From Trogon surrucura (taxonomy: Eukaryota > Chordata > Aves > Trogoniformes > Trogonidae), in contig JAJGST010000077.1 in the NCBI GenBank assembly GCA_020746105.1, positions 58,010-122,009 of the forward strand: a DNA stretch of 64,000 nucleotides, written 5' to 3'. Each line of letters starts with the position of its first letter. Within the stretch, counting starts at the first letter, position 1. Both the position numbers and the translations under genes were made by a program. The notes beneath the pieces were generated by a model. That model was given only the letters and a program-made list of their open reading frames with translations, was not told where the DNA came from and did no database searches. Shown in pieces: positions 32,847 through 42,588 of the stretch.

Positions 32847-34529
32847 ATGCCGTTTAAAATGTTTAGAGTTCTATCGTGCAATGAAATCGATATCCCTGAG
32901 GATTCTCCTCTTGGTTGTTTATTGAAACGTTGGAAAGATGGTAATTTTGGAAAGGAATTAAGAAAGAGAAATTTAATTGATTATTGTAATTATGTATGGC
33001 CTGAATATGAAACAGAAGGAATGCAGTGGCCACGAAACGGTACAGTGAATTCAGAAATTATAACCCCCTTAATGCAGTACTTACGGGAAAATGAAAAATG
33101 GGAAGAGGTGCCGTATCTTGACTTATTTTATTATTTAAAAGGGAAACCTGAGTGGCAGAAAGAATGTGGAATGATGGTATTGGGATCAATAGATAAGGAA
33201 TGTGCTGGTTGTAAGGAGCGGAAAGTCTGGTTCTCTGAACCGGAGGAGGATGTGTCTTTGTTAGTTTCCCCAAGCGCGCCGTCGGCCCCCGAAATACCAC
33301 CACCGAATGACCATAAGGTCACTATTCCTGTTACATCAGAAGAGGAAACGGAGTCTGAAGAATTGTTGACTGATAAGCCGAAAACGCCGCTTGCAGAGCG
33401 GACTCATAAAGGGAGGTTAGAACGGAAAAAGAGATTGCTACAACCTCAGTTGATGGCCCCGTTACGGGAGGCTGTGGGGGGAATTGGAGAAAGAATTTTA
33501 GTAAAGGTCCCATTTTCTCCGAGTGATCTGATGATTTGGAAGCAATCGGCAGGGGCATATAGAGAAAATCCGGAGAAGGTGGCTCAGGTAATAAAAATGG
33601 TGATAAAAGCACAAAATCCAGATTGGAATGATTTACAGGTGTTATTAGATACCATAATGGATTCCACTGAAAAGGAGATGGTGTTTAAGGCTATGACAGA
33701 TCGTGCGCGAGAAATGGTTAGGATGCGGGTTATTAAAGGTGATACTATTAATGATTTGGTGCCCAGAGAAGATCCCGAGTGGGATCCCAACTCCGGGGAG
33801 GGGTATCGTAGACTGAAAGCGTACCAAGAATTATTGATAGATGGGATACGCGAAGGGATTCCGAAAACATTGAATTGGTCTAAATTGTATTTGGTAAGAC
33901 AAGACAAAGGGGAGTCACCATCGGCGTTTTTAGAGAGACTGAAGGAGACGGCTCGGAGATATACGGATTTGGATGTGGAAGCTGAGTCAGGCAAATTACA
34001 ATTGGCATTGATTTTTATGGGACAATCTCAGGAGGACATTAGGAAAAAGCTGCAGAAGTTAGAAGGGGAAGATACAAGGAACTTGGAGAAATTATTAGAA
34101 GTGGCCTGGAAAGTATATAATAGTAGGGAAAAGGAATCGGTAAAGAAACAGCAAGCGATTATGCTGGCGGTCCTGCAACAGGCTTCTCAAGTAAATAATA
34201 GAGGAAGGGACCGGGGGAGAGGAAGAGGTAATGAACGAGGAAGAAACTTCGGGTTTGGGGGTTTTGGAAATCAAGTCCCGGGAGGTCGGGAAAAGTTGGG
34301 ACCTAATCAATGCGCGCTGTGTAAGGGCCAGGGACACTGGAAAAGGGAGTGCCCACTTAATTTGGGGATGGGAACACCAGTGGGTGGTAACATAGGTGGA
34401 AATGCATTAGGAAATGGGATGAATTTGGACGGAGGGATGAATTCTGGTAACGGAATGAACCCTTTTGTAGGAGGACCACAAGGTGTCGCTCAAGCTTTTA
34501 TGATGAGAAATTATCAGAATCAGAGCTGA
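32847..34529 (+). CDS. gag: Gag polyprotein, gammaretrovirus-like (intact)
   Basis: 560 codons from ATG at 32847 to TGA at 34527-34529. An upstream GTG run is in frame, but the ATG is the first normal start. Features in order: a matrix region without Gly2, so the usual N-myristoylation signal is missing; PSAPSAPEIPPP near residue 140, a P(S/T)AP late-domain type motif; a capsid region with ESPSAFLERLKETARRYT, fitting the gammaretroviral p30 family; one zinc knuckle CALCKGQGHWKREC (C-X2-C-X4-H-X4-C, about residues 489-502); and a Gly/Asn/Met-rich end. The single knuckle and the same-frame pro-pol after a stop both point to gammaretrovirus-type organisation. Confidence 0.92.
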   Translation: MPFKMFRVLSCNEIDIPEDSPLGCLLKRWKDGNFGKELRKRNLIDYCNYVWPEYETEGMQWPRNGTVNSEIITPLMQYLRENEKWEEVPYLDLFYYLKGKPEWQKECGMMVLGSIDKECAGCKERKVWFSEPEEDVSLLVSPSAPSAPEIPPPNDHKVTIPVTSEEETESEELLTDKPKTPLAERTHKGRLERKKRLLQPQLMAPLREAVGGIGERILVKVPFSPSDLMIWKQSAGAYRENPEKVAQVIKMVIKAQNPDWNDLQVLLDTIMDSTEKEMVFKAMTDRAREMVRMRVIKGDTINDLVPREDPEWDPNSGEGYRRLKAYQELLIDGIREGIPKTLNWSKLYLVRQDKGESPSAFLERLKETARRYTDLDVEAESGKLQLALIFMGQSQEDIRKKLQKLEGEDTRNLEKLLEVAWKVYNSREKESVKKQQAIMLAVLQQASQVNNRGRDRGRGRGNERGRNFGFGGFGNQVPGGREKLGPNQCALCKGQGHWKRECPLNLGMGTPVGGNIGGNALGNGMNLDGGMNSGNGMNPFVGGPQGVAQAFMMRNYQNQS

Positions 34530-34533
34530 CTAG
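34527..34533 (+). promoter_or_regulatory. stop-readthrough context at the gag/pro junction
   Basis: The gag stop is TGA followed by CTAG. UGA-CUA-G is an established leaky stop context in viral and some cellular genes. Pro continues in the same frame, so readthrough rather than frameshifting would make Gag-Pro-Pol. Confidence 0.75.
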
Positions 34534-37500
34534 ACCAAGATTTAAAGGTTATTTTGGAAATAGGGGGGGAACCGATGGAATTTAGGGTAGATACCGGGGC
34601 AAGTTTTTCGGCAATGAATAAACAAATGGGACCTGAAGAGGGTCCTGTCGGAGAGCCGGTCAAGACAACAACAAATCCCACCCATATGGCTACAAGTAGT
34701 TCTCCCTTTATTGCTCCGGACAGCTCAAGATATACAGTTCAGCAGTGTCCCCGCGCCTGCCCCTTCCCCAAGTTGGTCAGTTACAGGTTTACACGCACCA
34801 GCGTTTTATTGGGTAGTGCCATTCCACTATGCCAGCGGCTATCACCCCCCCTTCTGCCCCTGGGGCCAGCACCTCCCCCCAAGCATCTCGCAAAGCTCTC
34901 ACAAAACAGATAAAACCTCCTCCTCCCTGTGTTCCAAGGCAGCTTCAAGGACAGGGCCTCTGTTTAGGCCTAAGCTGGGTTGTCCACGTCCTTAAAGTAA
35001 TACCGCGCCTCTGCTCCGCAAGAAATTCCTCTACAGGGACCTCTGAGTGATTCTACAGTGCTTGTTGTTGGGGTAACTGGGGAAGTAGAGGAAAGGACAT
35101 TCCTGCGGCCACTCGATATAAAATTTGGGGGAAAGGAGTTTGACCATCAGTTTTTATATATGTCAAGCAGTCCAGAGTGTCTACTGGGAAGAGATTTACT
35201 CTCAGCATTACAAGCACAAATCATATTTGAAAAAGGAAGAGTAAAATTAGAAATACCGGAGGAAAATTTAGCGAAAATCTTTATGGTTAGGGAGGTGGAG
35301 AAGGAGGAAATACCACCAGAGATTGAGCAGGCTGTAGTACCATGGGTGTGGGAAACAGGAGCACCAGGGAAATCGAAGGCAGCAGTACCTGCGATAGTGG
35401 AATTAAAAGAGGGGGCCCGACCGGTAAGGATACGTCAGTATCCTATTAAGCTGGAAGCCCGGAAAGGAATAGCCCCTATGATAACTCAGTATATGGTATT
35501 AGGAATTTTGCAGGAATGTGAATCCGAGTTCAATACTCCAATTTTCCCAGTTAGAAAACCCAACAGTAAATACAGACTAGTACAGGATTTACGAGCAGTA
35601 AATTCCATTGCCAAAGATATACACCCAGTAGTAGCCAATCCATATACTTTGTTAACATCTGTGTCTGAGAAATTTCAGTGGTTTACAGTAATTGATTTGA
35701 AAGATGCTTTCTTCTGCATCCCTCTGGCACCTGAGAGCAGATATATTTTTGCATTTGAATGGGAAAATCCGGAAACTGGACGTAAGCGCCAACTCACCTG
35801 GACCAGGTTACCTCAAGGATTTAAGAACTCACCTACAATTTTCGGAAATCAGCTGGCCAAGGAGCTCGAAGAATGGAAAACTACCCAGGTAAAGGACTCA
35901 CCTTTTTCCTATGTTGTGTTGCAGTATGTAGATGATATTTTCCTGGGTGCTACGAATCGAAATCTCTGCCAACAATTGACTATTGAATTATTGAATATGT
36001 TGGGACAGGCTGGATACCGGGTATCCAAAGAAAAAGCACAGTTAGTAAAACAAAAGGTCATCTATTTGGGATGTGAAATTTCGCAAGGGGTTCGCCGATT
36101 GGGAGCCAATCGCGTCCAAGCAATATGCGCAATCCCCATGCCCCGCAATCACCAAGAATTAAGATCCTTTCTAGGGATGGTCGGTTGGTGTCGCTTGTGG
36201 ATTTCAAACTTTGGATTGATGGCCAGACCACTTTATGAAGCAACAAAAGAGTCTGTATTTAGATGGGGAAAGGTGCAGGAAAAGGCATTCCAGGAATTGA
36301 AAAGGGCACTCAAGGAGGCACCTGCTTTGGGTTTGCCGGATTTGAATAAGGACTTTCAACTATATGTAAATGAAAGACAGAGACTGGCCCTGGGTGTGCT
36401 TACCCAAAAGCTGGGATCCTGGAAGAGGCCTATGGGATATTTCTCCAAACAGTTGGATACGGTAAGCGGAGGATGGCCGGGATGTTTGAGGGCAGTGGCG
36501 GCCACAGTACTCTTGATTCAGGAAGCCCGTAAGCTAACGTTGGGAAGACACATAACAGTCTTTGTACCCCACATGGTTATAGCAGTATTGGAACAAAAAG
36601 GGGGGCATTGGCTCTCATCAAGCAGAATGCTCCAATACCAGGCCCAGTTAAGGGAACAGGATGATGTGGAATTGAAAGTAACTAACCATCTCAACCCAGC
36701 GGAGTTTTTAAGGTCCACACAGGAAGAAGGAGAATTAGAACATGATTGCATGGAAGTGATTGAGCAGGTGTATGCCAGCCGGAAGGACCTGAAGGACGTA
36801 CCCCTACCAGATCCGGACTGGGAGCTGTTTACGGATGGATCCAGCTTCGTGGAAAATGGTACCAGGTATGCGGGATATGCAGTGGTCACATTACAGCAAA
36901 TAGTAGAAGCAAAAGCGCTACCCCCAGGCACATCGGCACAAAAGGCCGAGATCTGGGCTCTAATAAGAGCCCTAATCCTGAGCCAAGGAAAGAAAGTCAA
37001 TATTTGGACAGACTCTAAATATGCTTTTGGAGTAGTGCATGTGCATGGGGCTCTGTGGAAAGAGAGGGGGCTTCTCAATGCGCAAGGATCGACGGTTAAA
37101 CACAAAACTGAAGTTAGTTTACTACTGGAAGTTATCTACAAACCATTAGCAGTGGCAGTAATGCATGTTAAAGGACACCAAAATGATCCAGGAAAAGAAT
37201 TTCAAGGGAATCGGCGAGCTGATCAGGTTGCCAGACAAGTGGCAAGAGAGGTATGGACTCAAATGGCACTAATACCAGTTCGAGATCAACCGGCTGCTGC
37301 ATATATGGATGAGAAACCACACTACTCACCGGAAGATGAAAAACTGGCTCAAATGTTACAGGCAAGGAAGAACATCAAAGGCTGGTATGTAACTCCGGTG
37401 GGACAAGTAATATTGCCGGTAAGAATTATGAAAGCAATACTAGAATCAGAACACAACAAATGTCATTGGGGTGCAGAAGCAATGGTGAAATTCCTGAAAA

Positions 37501-38460
37501 ATGACATATTCTCAAACCAGATGTTAACATTAGCGAAGAGAATAAATGCTATGTGTCCGGTATGTATTAAAAACAATCCAGTAATTAGGAAACAGATTCA
37601 GATGGGCAAGCTGCAAGTAGGGCCTCAACCGGGAGATTACTGGCAGATTGATTTTTCTGAGCTACCAAAAGCCCAAATGTATAAATATCTTCTGGTGTAC
37701 GTGTGTACGTTTTCAGGATGGCCTGAGGCCTTCCCTTGTAGAACTAATCAAGCTAAAGAGGTGGTGAAAACACTTCTGAAAGAGATCATCCCCAGATTCG
37801 GGGTTCCGTTAGGGATATCATCAGATAGGGGCCCACATTTTACAGCAGGAATTGTCCAACAAGTTTCAGTAGTATTAGGGATAACCTGGAATTTGCATAC
37901 TCCTTGGAGACCACAATCAAGCGGGCAAGTGGAAAGGATGAATCAGACTCTAAAGGGTCAAATTAAGAAAATCTGCCAAGAGGCAAAAAATTCAGTGGCC
38001 GCAGGCATTGCCGTTAGCTCTACTAAGAATTAGAATTAAACCAAGGGAAAGGTTAGGAGTAAGCCCGTATGAGATCCTATACGGCAAACCCTACCATGCA
38101 GCTACTTATAAGGGAGACCCCCATCTGGTAGGAGACCAGATGATACTAAATTATGTGTTATCTCTAAATAAGACTCTTACAGCTATTAGAGGAGCACTAC
38201 AGTGGAATCGACCTCTATCACTGGATAATCCAGTCCACGACATACTTCCGGGAGACCAAGTTTATGTAAGGAACTGGTCAGTGGAACCCCTGAAAGAAAC
38301 ATGGGACGGTCCTCACCAGGTGATCATGACCACCTATACGGCTGTCAAGGTCGGCGGGATAGACAACTGGATTCATTACACCAGAGTCAAGAAAGTTCCT
38401 ACGCAATGGTCGGTAGAAACTTTATCTCCTACACGAATGGTATTCAGAAGCAAAAATTAG
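34530..38460 (+). pseudogene. pol: Pro-Pol: protease, reverse transcriptase, RNase H, integrase (broken)
   Basis: In the gag frame after the UGA. The protease active-site box VDTGAS lies at about 34589-34606, and the second half, including LLGRDLL (about 35184-35204), follows an interruption with in-frame TAA at 34911 and 34998. From 35058 the frame is open to 38033. RT has LPQGF and YVDD (35925-35936). RNase H has FTDGSS, IWTDSKYA and VKGHQ. Integrase has an HHCC zinc part (HNKCHWG, CPVC) and DDE residues at WQIDF (37650), SSDRGPH (about 37824) and GQVERMNQ (about 37932). At an A6 run, 37985-37990, the frame shifts: the integrase C-terminus continues in another frame from about 37990 to 38460. 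As it stands the provirus could not make complete protease or integrase. Confidence 0.9.
34645..35025 (+). other. C-rich insertion within pro
   Basis: About 380 bases unlike the A-rich provirus around them, with runs such as TCACCCCCCCTTCTGCCCCT. They separate the two halves of the protease and contain stops in the pol frame. The origin is not recognised and the edges are approximate. Confidence 0.65.
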
Positions 38461-41078
38461 GAGTAATGGTTCTCTTTCATCTGTTGGCATTGGTAGAAAC
38501 TCATGTAAAAGTTAATGTGTCTGAACCGTATCTGTTAGTACCTGAAACTACTGATGTTAACTTGACTTGTTTGTTTACTGATGACCAGGGAGCTGGATTT
38601 GAGGAAATTAATGCGAGATGGAGGTGGATCACGGGAGATGAATTAATCACAAAAGGAATCGAAACCATCTGGGATGTGACACGTCAGGAAGGGAAAACTA
38701 CCCTGCAGATACCCAAAGTGTCAAAAGACAACGAAGGAAAATACACCTGTGTGATCTGGATACGGTATAGTGTTGATTATGGGGATATGAATCTATACGT
38801 TACTAACACTTCACAGAAAGAGGAGACTAGGGATGCAATTCAGATAATCCCAGCAAACAAGAGGGTGGAAATGTGGGATGGCCCCCCGTTGAAAATAAAT
38901 TGTACCTTTAAATTTGGAACACAGTGCAGTCAAAAGGTCCAAGTGAAGTGGTGGAAGTTCAATGCCAGTCAGCAAATGTGGGACCCACAAACAGCAGGGG
39001 TAAGCTGGAGGTCAAATAAGTTGGGAGGTAAAGGATGGTTAAATATAACAAATCCCAGGGTTGGGAGGACAGAAGGGAAATATTTGTGCATTGTTATTTG
39101 TGGAGCTAGCGGAAACTATGGGATTAGAAACGTAGAGTCGGTACCCCATCAGCATCAGGGAATAAGGCCAGAACATGGAATATATCCGGCAGTGGAAGGA
39201 AAAGACGTGATTCTAAATTGTCTTGTACGAAATTTAAGTTATTTGGATTACGGGTGGTGGTACAAGGGAAAGAATTTAGAAACAGGAGGAAAATACCGAA
39301 TTGAAAATAGGTTCCAATCGATAGTCTTGATCATTAAAAAGGTGAGCAGGGAAATTGATATAGGACGATATTGGTGCTGGATAGCCCGGGATGATTGGTG
39401 GGTTAATGGAATGGCGACGGTGTATATAAAGAAGAAAAGAGTGGTTCGACAGGCTATCGAAGAGGGTAAACTAGCTAAAGTCGGGAGTCAAGAAAATTTA
39501 ATAGTAGGATTAATTAGAGATTTTGGACAAATTCAGAATGCCACAACCATTACAGCATGTTTACCTATGCCGCATGCAGCAGGTGATCCCATACCCTGGG
39601 GAATTATACCAGTTCTCGAAATGCCCAAAATGTTACAGAATGTTTCCTGGAATTGTAAGTTTGTCACTACCGCAACTTATGAATGGGTAAATGTTTGTAT
39701 ATTGATTAGCAAAACAAAAATAACTAAGAAACAGAGTGAGCAAAAACCAGGATATTATGGATGGATTGAAGACCCGAAAATTAAAGGAAATTGTTTAATT
39801 CGAGACAGTGTAGTGCACCCTCGAGGCCCTGATTTATGTAGTAAAATGAGAACTCGGGAAAAACAAGAGAAGCGAGAGGAAGTGTGCCAAAATATCACCA
39901 ATTCTACAACGATGAAACAATGGCAAACAATCTGGGGACCAAGCCTGTTAGAAACATATAGTTATATTGGACCAGTACATTGGTGTATACATTGGAAGGG
40001 AAAGAAGAATCAAACTTATTCACAGATGTATAAGGAAAGTAGTGAATGGAGAAAAGAGACACAGCTAATAGGGGATTGGAATTGTACACAAATTTACACT
40101 TGTGACACTCCTGATGAACATATTGGTTTAATGCCGGTTCGAATGCTATTGCAATTGGGTTGTGAGTGTAGAGGTTATAATCATTCCATCAGAGAAAGTT
40201 TAAAGCAAGTTGATTGCAAAACAGCCACAGTAAGGAGTCCAGGAAATCTGGTATGGGTAATGGGACATGGACACTGGACCACACATATGGCTGTCGATGG
40301 GCCAGCTACTCAGATTACCTTGGGAGTCCCAACACTTTGTCCATTCTGGAAATATTCAAAACTCACCACAAAGGAAATGCAGGGAAGGCAAAAACGGGAT
40401 ATTGGTGATGATATCGACGACATAGGATTAGGAAATGACGAGTGGCACGAACCATCTTCAGGGGTTAAGTTTGGGTGGGTATTAGAATCTATATTTGCAC
40501 AGGTATCAACATATCGGAATCGGGAAATGTTGTTTAAATTATTGGGACAAACTGAAAGGCTTGCAGCAGTAACTAAGAAGGGATTTAGGGATTTGAATCT
40601 ACAACTACAAGCAACCACTAGAATGACAATACAAAATCGAATGGCCTTGGACCTGATGTTATTAAAGGAACATGGAGTTTGTGGGTACCTGCATGGTAGA
40701 ATTGATCATTGTTGTGTGCACATCCCAAACGTTACTCAAGAAGTTGAAAAGGACGTTAGCCAATTGGAACAAATCGAAGGGAAAGTCCACGAAATTCAGA
40801 AGGAAGCAGAACACAATTGGATAGGAGAAATATTCAGCTCCCTGGGAATTCGAGTTTCTGGTTGGATATCATCTATTGTGCAATATGGAATCATGATTGT
40901 TGTGATTATCATTGCTGCCTTGATTACGTATAAGTGTCTTTTAGGAATGATCATGAGAGAAGGACAACATACTCGGAGAGTCATGAAGGCGATGACGCGC
41001 AGAGAAGTGATATTCCCGCAGAACCACCTGCAACCCCATCCAGACAACCCACCCGCTTATCAAGAGACGACAACCTAA
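38406..41078 (+). CDS. env: Env glycoprotein with three N-terminal Ig-like domains (intact frame)
   Basis: 890 codons from ATG 38406, overlapping the end of integrase; a second ATG at 38466 is possible. Both keep a hydrophobic signal-like stretch VMVLFHLLALV. Three Ig-like domains follow, each with a Cys pair and the D/E-x-G-x-Y-x-C hallmark: Cys55-Cys115 (DNEGKYTC), Cys166-Cys228 (TEGKYLC), Cys272-Cys324 (DIGRYWC). Then come about 320 residues of Cys-rich, glycosylated surface subunit, the cleavage site GRQKR (Arg664) and the transmembrane subunit: QNRMALDLMLLKEHGVC in the immunosuppressive-domain position, C-X9-CC (Cys759, Cys769-770), a membrane segment at about 823-845 and a tail with PPAY (882-885). 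The Ig part explains why it is much longer than usual retroviral envelopes. The third domain resembles CD300/pIgR-type V-set domains by eye. Confidence 0.9.
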   Translation: MVGRNFISYTNGIQKQKLGVMVLFHLLALVETHVKVNVSEPYLLVPETTDVNLTCLFTDDQGAGFEEINARWRWITGDELITKGIETIWDVTRQEGKTTLQIPKVSKDNEGKYTCVIWIRYSVDYGDMNLYVTNTSQKEETRDAIQIIPANKRVEMWDGPPLKINCTFKFGTQCSQKVQVKWWKFNASQQMWDPQTAGVSWRSNKLGGKGWLNITNPRVGRTEGKYLCIVICGASGNYGIRNVESVPHQHQGIRPEHGIYPAVEGKDVILNCLVRNLSYLDYGWWYKGKNLETGGKYRIENRFQSIVLIIKKVSREIDIGRYWCWIARDDWWVNGMATVYIKKKRVVRQAIEEGKLAKVGSQENLIVGLIRDFGQIQNATTITACLPMPHAAGDPIPWGIIPVLEMPKMLQNVSWNCKFVTTATYEWVNVCILISKTKITKKQSEQKPGYYGWIEDPKIKGNCLIRDSVVHPRGPDLCSKMRTREKQEKREEVCQNITNSTTMKQWQTIWGPSLLETYSYIGPVHWCIHWKGKKNQTYSQMYKESSEWRKETQLIGDWNCTQIYTCDTPDEHIGLMPVRMLLQLGCECRGYNHSIRESLKQVDCKTATVRSPGNLVWVMGHGHWTTHMAVDGPATQITLGVPTLCPFWKYSKLTTKEMQGRQKRDIGDDIDDIGLGNDEWHEPSSGVKFGWVLESIFAQVSTYRNREMLFKLLGQTERLAAVTKKGFRDLNLQLQATTRMTIQNRMALDLMLLKEHGVCGYLHGRIDHCCVHIPNVTQEVEKDVSQLEQIEGKVHEIQKEAEHNWIGEIFSSLGIRVSGWISSIVQYGIMIVVIIIAALITYKCLLGMIMREGQHTRRVMKAMTRREVIFPQNHLQPHPDNPPAYQETTT

Positions 41079-41117
41079 ATGTTTGAGCATCCTTGCGAAG
41101 ATAATCGAAGAATGCTC

Positions 41118-41127
41118 AAAAGGGGGG
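41118..41127 (+). promoter_or_regulatory. polypurine tract
   Basis: AAAAGGGGGG three bases before the 3' LTR, the primer site for plus-strand synthesis. Confidence 0.85.
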
Positions 41128-41130
41128 ACT

Positions 41131-41635
41131 TGTTGCAAATAAAGTAGAATTAAAATTGTAGAAGTAGTTAGGTTAAGGCTTTGACTGGCCAGGTAGGCCT
41201 TATGAGAATAACAAGTCCTGGGAAACAAGAAGGAATGTACTGAGAAAGAAGGAACAATAATCAAAGGAATCAGTAGGGCATATAGGACAAACAGAACTAG
41301 CAGAAATAACAAACAGTTACTTAGGGAACAGTTGCTTAGGGATAAGAAAGGTGTATAGTATAAACAAAGGGGTTCTGGTGATGGGAATCAGTTAACCATT
41401 ATCCTTAGGTTAGACAAGCATGAAAATTTATAAGTTTGGGGATAATTATCAATTGTTTCTGTATGATGTAGAATTCTGTATGTAAGCCAAGTTGTAAAAG
41501 GTATAAAAATTAAACAGAAAATGAGGGTCTTTGGAATCCTGACTTTGGAGGCTAGTCCGCAGGTTTCCCGGGCCCTGAATAAAGCACCGCATAAAATGAC
41601 ACTCTGTTGGTTTGTGTCTTTGTTTACGGGCAACA
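41131..41635 (+). repeat. 3' LTR, 505 bp
   Basis: Same length as the 5' LTR with nine substitutions and no indels. AATAAA at 41578-41583 would direct polyadenylation. It is followed by the duplicated target GGTT. Confidence 0.95.
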
Positions 41636-42280
41636 GGTTGGCAACCAGTTGATCATGAGCCAGCAGTGTGCCCAGGTGGCTCTGAAGGCCAATGGCATCC
41701 TGGCTTGTATCAGGAATGGTGTGGCCAGCAGGAGCAGGGATGCAGTTCTCCCCCTGTACTCAGCACTGGGGAGGCCTCACCTCGAGTGCTGTGTCCAGTT
41801 CTGGGCCCCTCACTGCAAGAAAGGTATTGAGGTGCTGGAGCGGGTCCAGAGGAGAGCAACGAGGCCATTGAAGGGACTAGAGGGAAAGTCCTATGAGGAG
41901 AGGCTGAGGGAGCTGGCGTTGTTTAGTCTGGAGGAGACTCAGGGAGGACCTTATCACTCTCTACAACTACCTGGAGGGAAGTTGTAGTCAGGCGGGGGAT
42001 GGGCTCTTCTCCCGGGTGACTAGTGGCAGGATGAGAGGGCATGGCCTGAAACTGCATCAGGGAAGGTTTAGGTTGGATCTCAGGAAGCTCTTCCTCACGG
42101 AGAGGGTGATCAGGCATTGGGATGCACTGCCCAGGGAAGTGGTGGAGCCACCGACTCTGGAGGTGTTTAAGGAAAGACTGGATGTGGCACCTAGTGCCAT
42201 GCCATGGTCTAGCCATCGGCTGGACTTGATGATCTCAGAGGTCTTTTCCAGCCTCAGTAATTCTGTGATTCTGTGATTGT
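41636..42280 (+). mobile_element. CR1 LINE, 3' part after the provirus
   Basis: Continues the CR1 of 31238-31959: GATCATGAGCCAGCAGTGTG, then the ORF2 C-terminus ([23 protein letters not shown]) and a 3' UTR ending in ATTCTGTG octamers at 42260-42277. Removing the provirus and one GGTT restores continuity. Confidence 0.93.
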
Positions 42281-42445
42281 GCCATCTTCCCCAGTCCTGA
42301 GGTCAGGCCGACAGGCCTGTAGTATTCCCCGGATCCTCCTTGCGGCCCTTCTTGCAGATGGACGTCCCATCGGCATGCCTCCAGTCATCTGGGGCCATCT
42401 TCCTCCCTCAGGGGGAAGGGCACCTTGCAGGCCACAGGCCCCCCC
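42281..42445 (-). mobile_element. CR1 scrap, reverse transcriptase region
   Basis: The minus strand reads CKKGRKEDPGN, the segment just before YRPVSLTS in CR1 ORF2. It is diverged and lies tail to tail with the preceding CR1. Confidence 0.7.
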
Positions 42446-42471
42446 AACTGCCTCAGGAGCCACACACGGTG

Positions 42472-42588
42472 ATTTGCATGGCCGTCACAATGGCCTGGTG
42501 ATGTCACAGGCTACCTCAGCGAGTCTTCTTCTGGGCCCCAGCAGCTGGCTGGCTCATTCGCTGAGCGTCCGGGCCCTCGAACGCCACC
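42472..42588 (+). promoter_or_regulatory. promoter-like segment with octamer and CRE-like motifs
   Basis: ATTTGCAT (octamer, 42472-42479) and TGATGTCA (42499-42506, one base from a CRE) lie 110-80 bases before an ATG in a strong initiation context. Octamers at this distance are typical of histone H2B and some other promoters. No TATA box is seen. Confidence 0.4.

Larger units (their letters stand above)
31960..41635 (+). mobile_element. provirus with gammaretrovirus-like gag-pro-pol and an Ig-domain env
   Basis: A 9,676-bp two-LTR endogenous retrovirus inserted in a CR1. Order: LTR, primer site, leader with splice donor, gag, pro-pol in the gag frame after a UGA, env, polypurine tract, LTR. 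The host sequence GGTT is duplicated at both ends (31956-31959 and 41636-41639), a 4-bp target duplication as in gammaretroviruses. The LTRs differ at 9 of 505 sites, so the insertion is fairly young. Pro is split by about 380 foreign-looking bases and integrase has a one-base frameshift; gag and env are open. Confidence 0.93.

Noticed and set aside
34711-34995. 94-codon frame in the pro insertion as a gene
   Set aside because: No start context, no recognisable domain, and it ends within the insertion.
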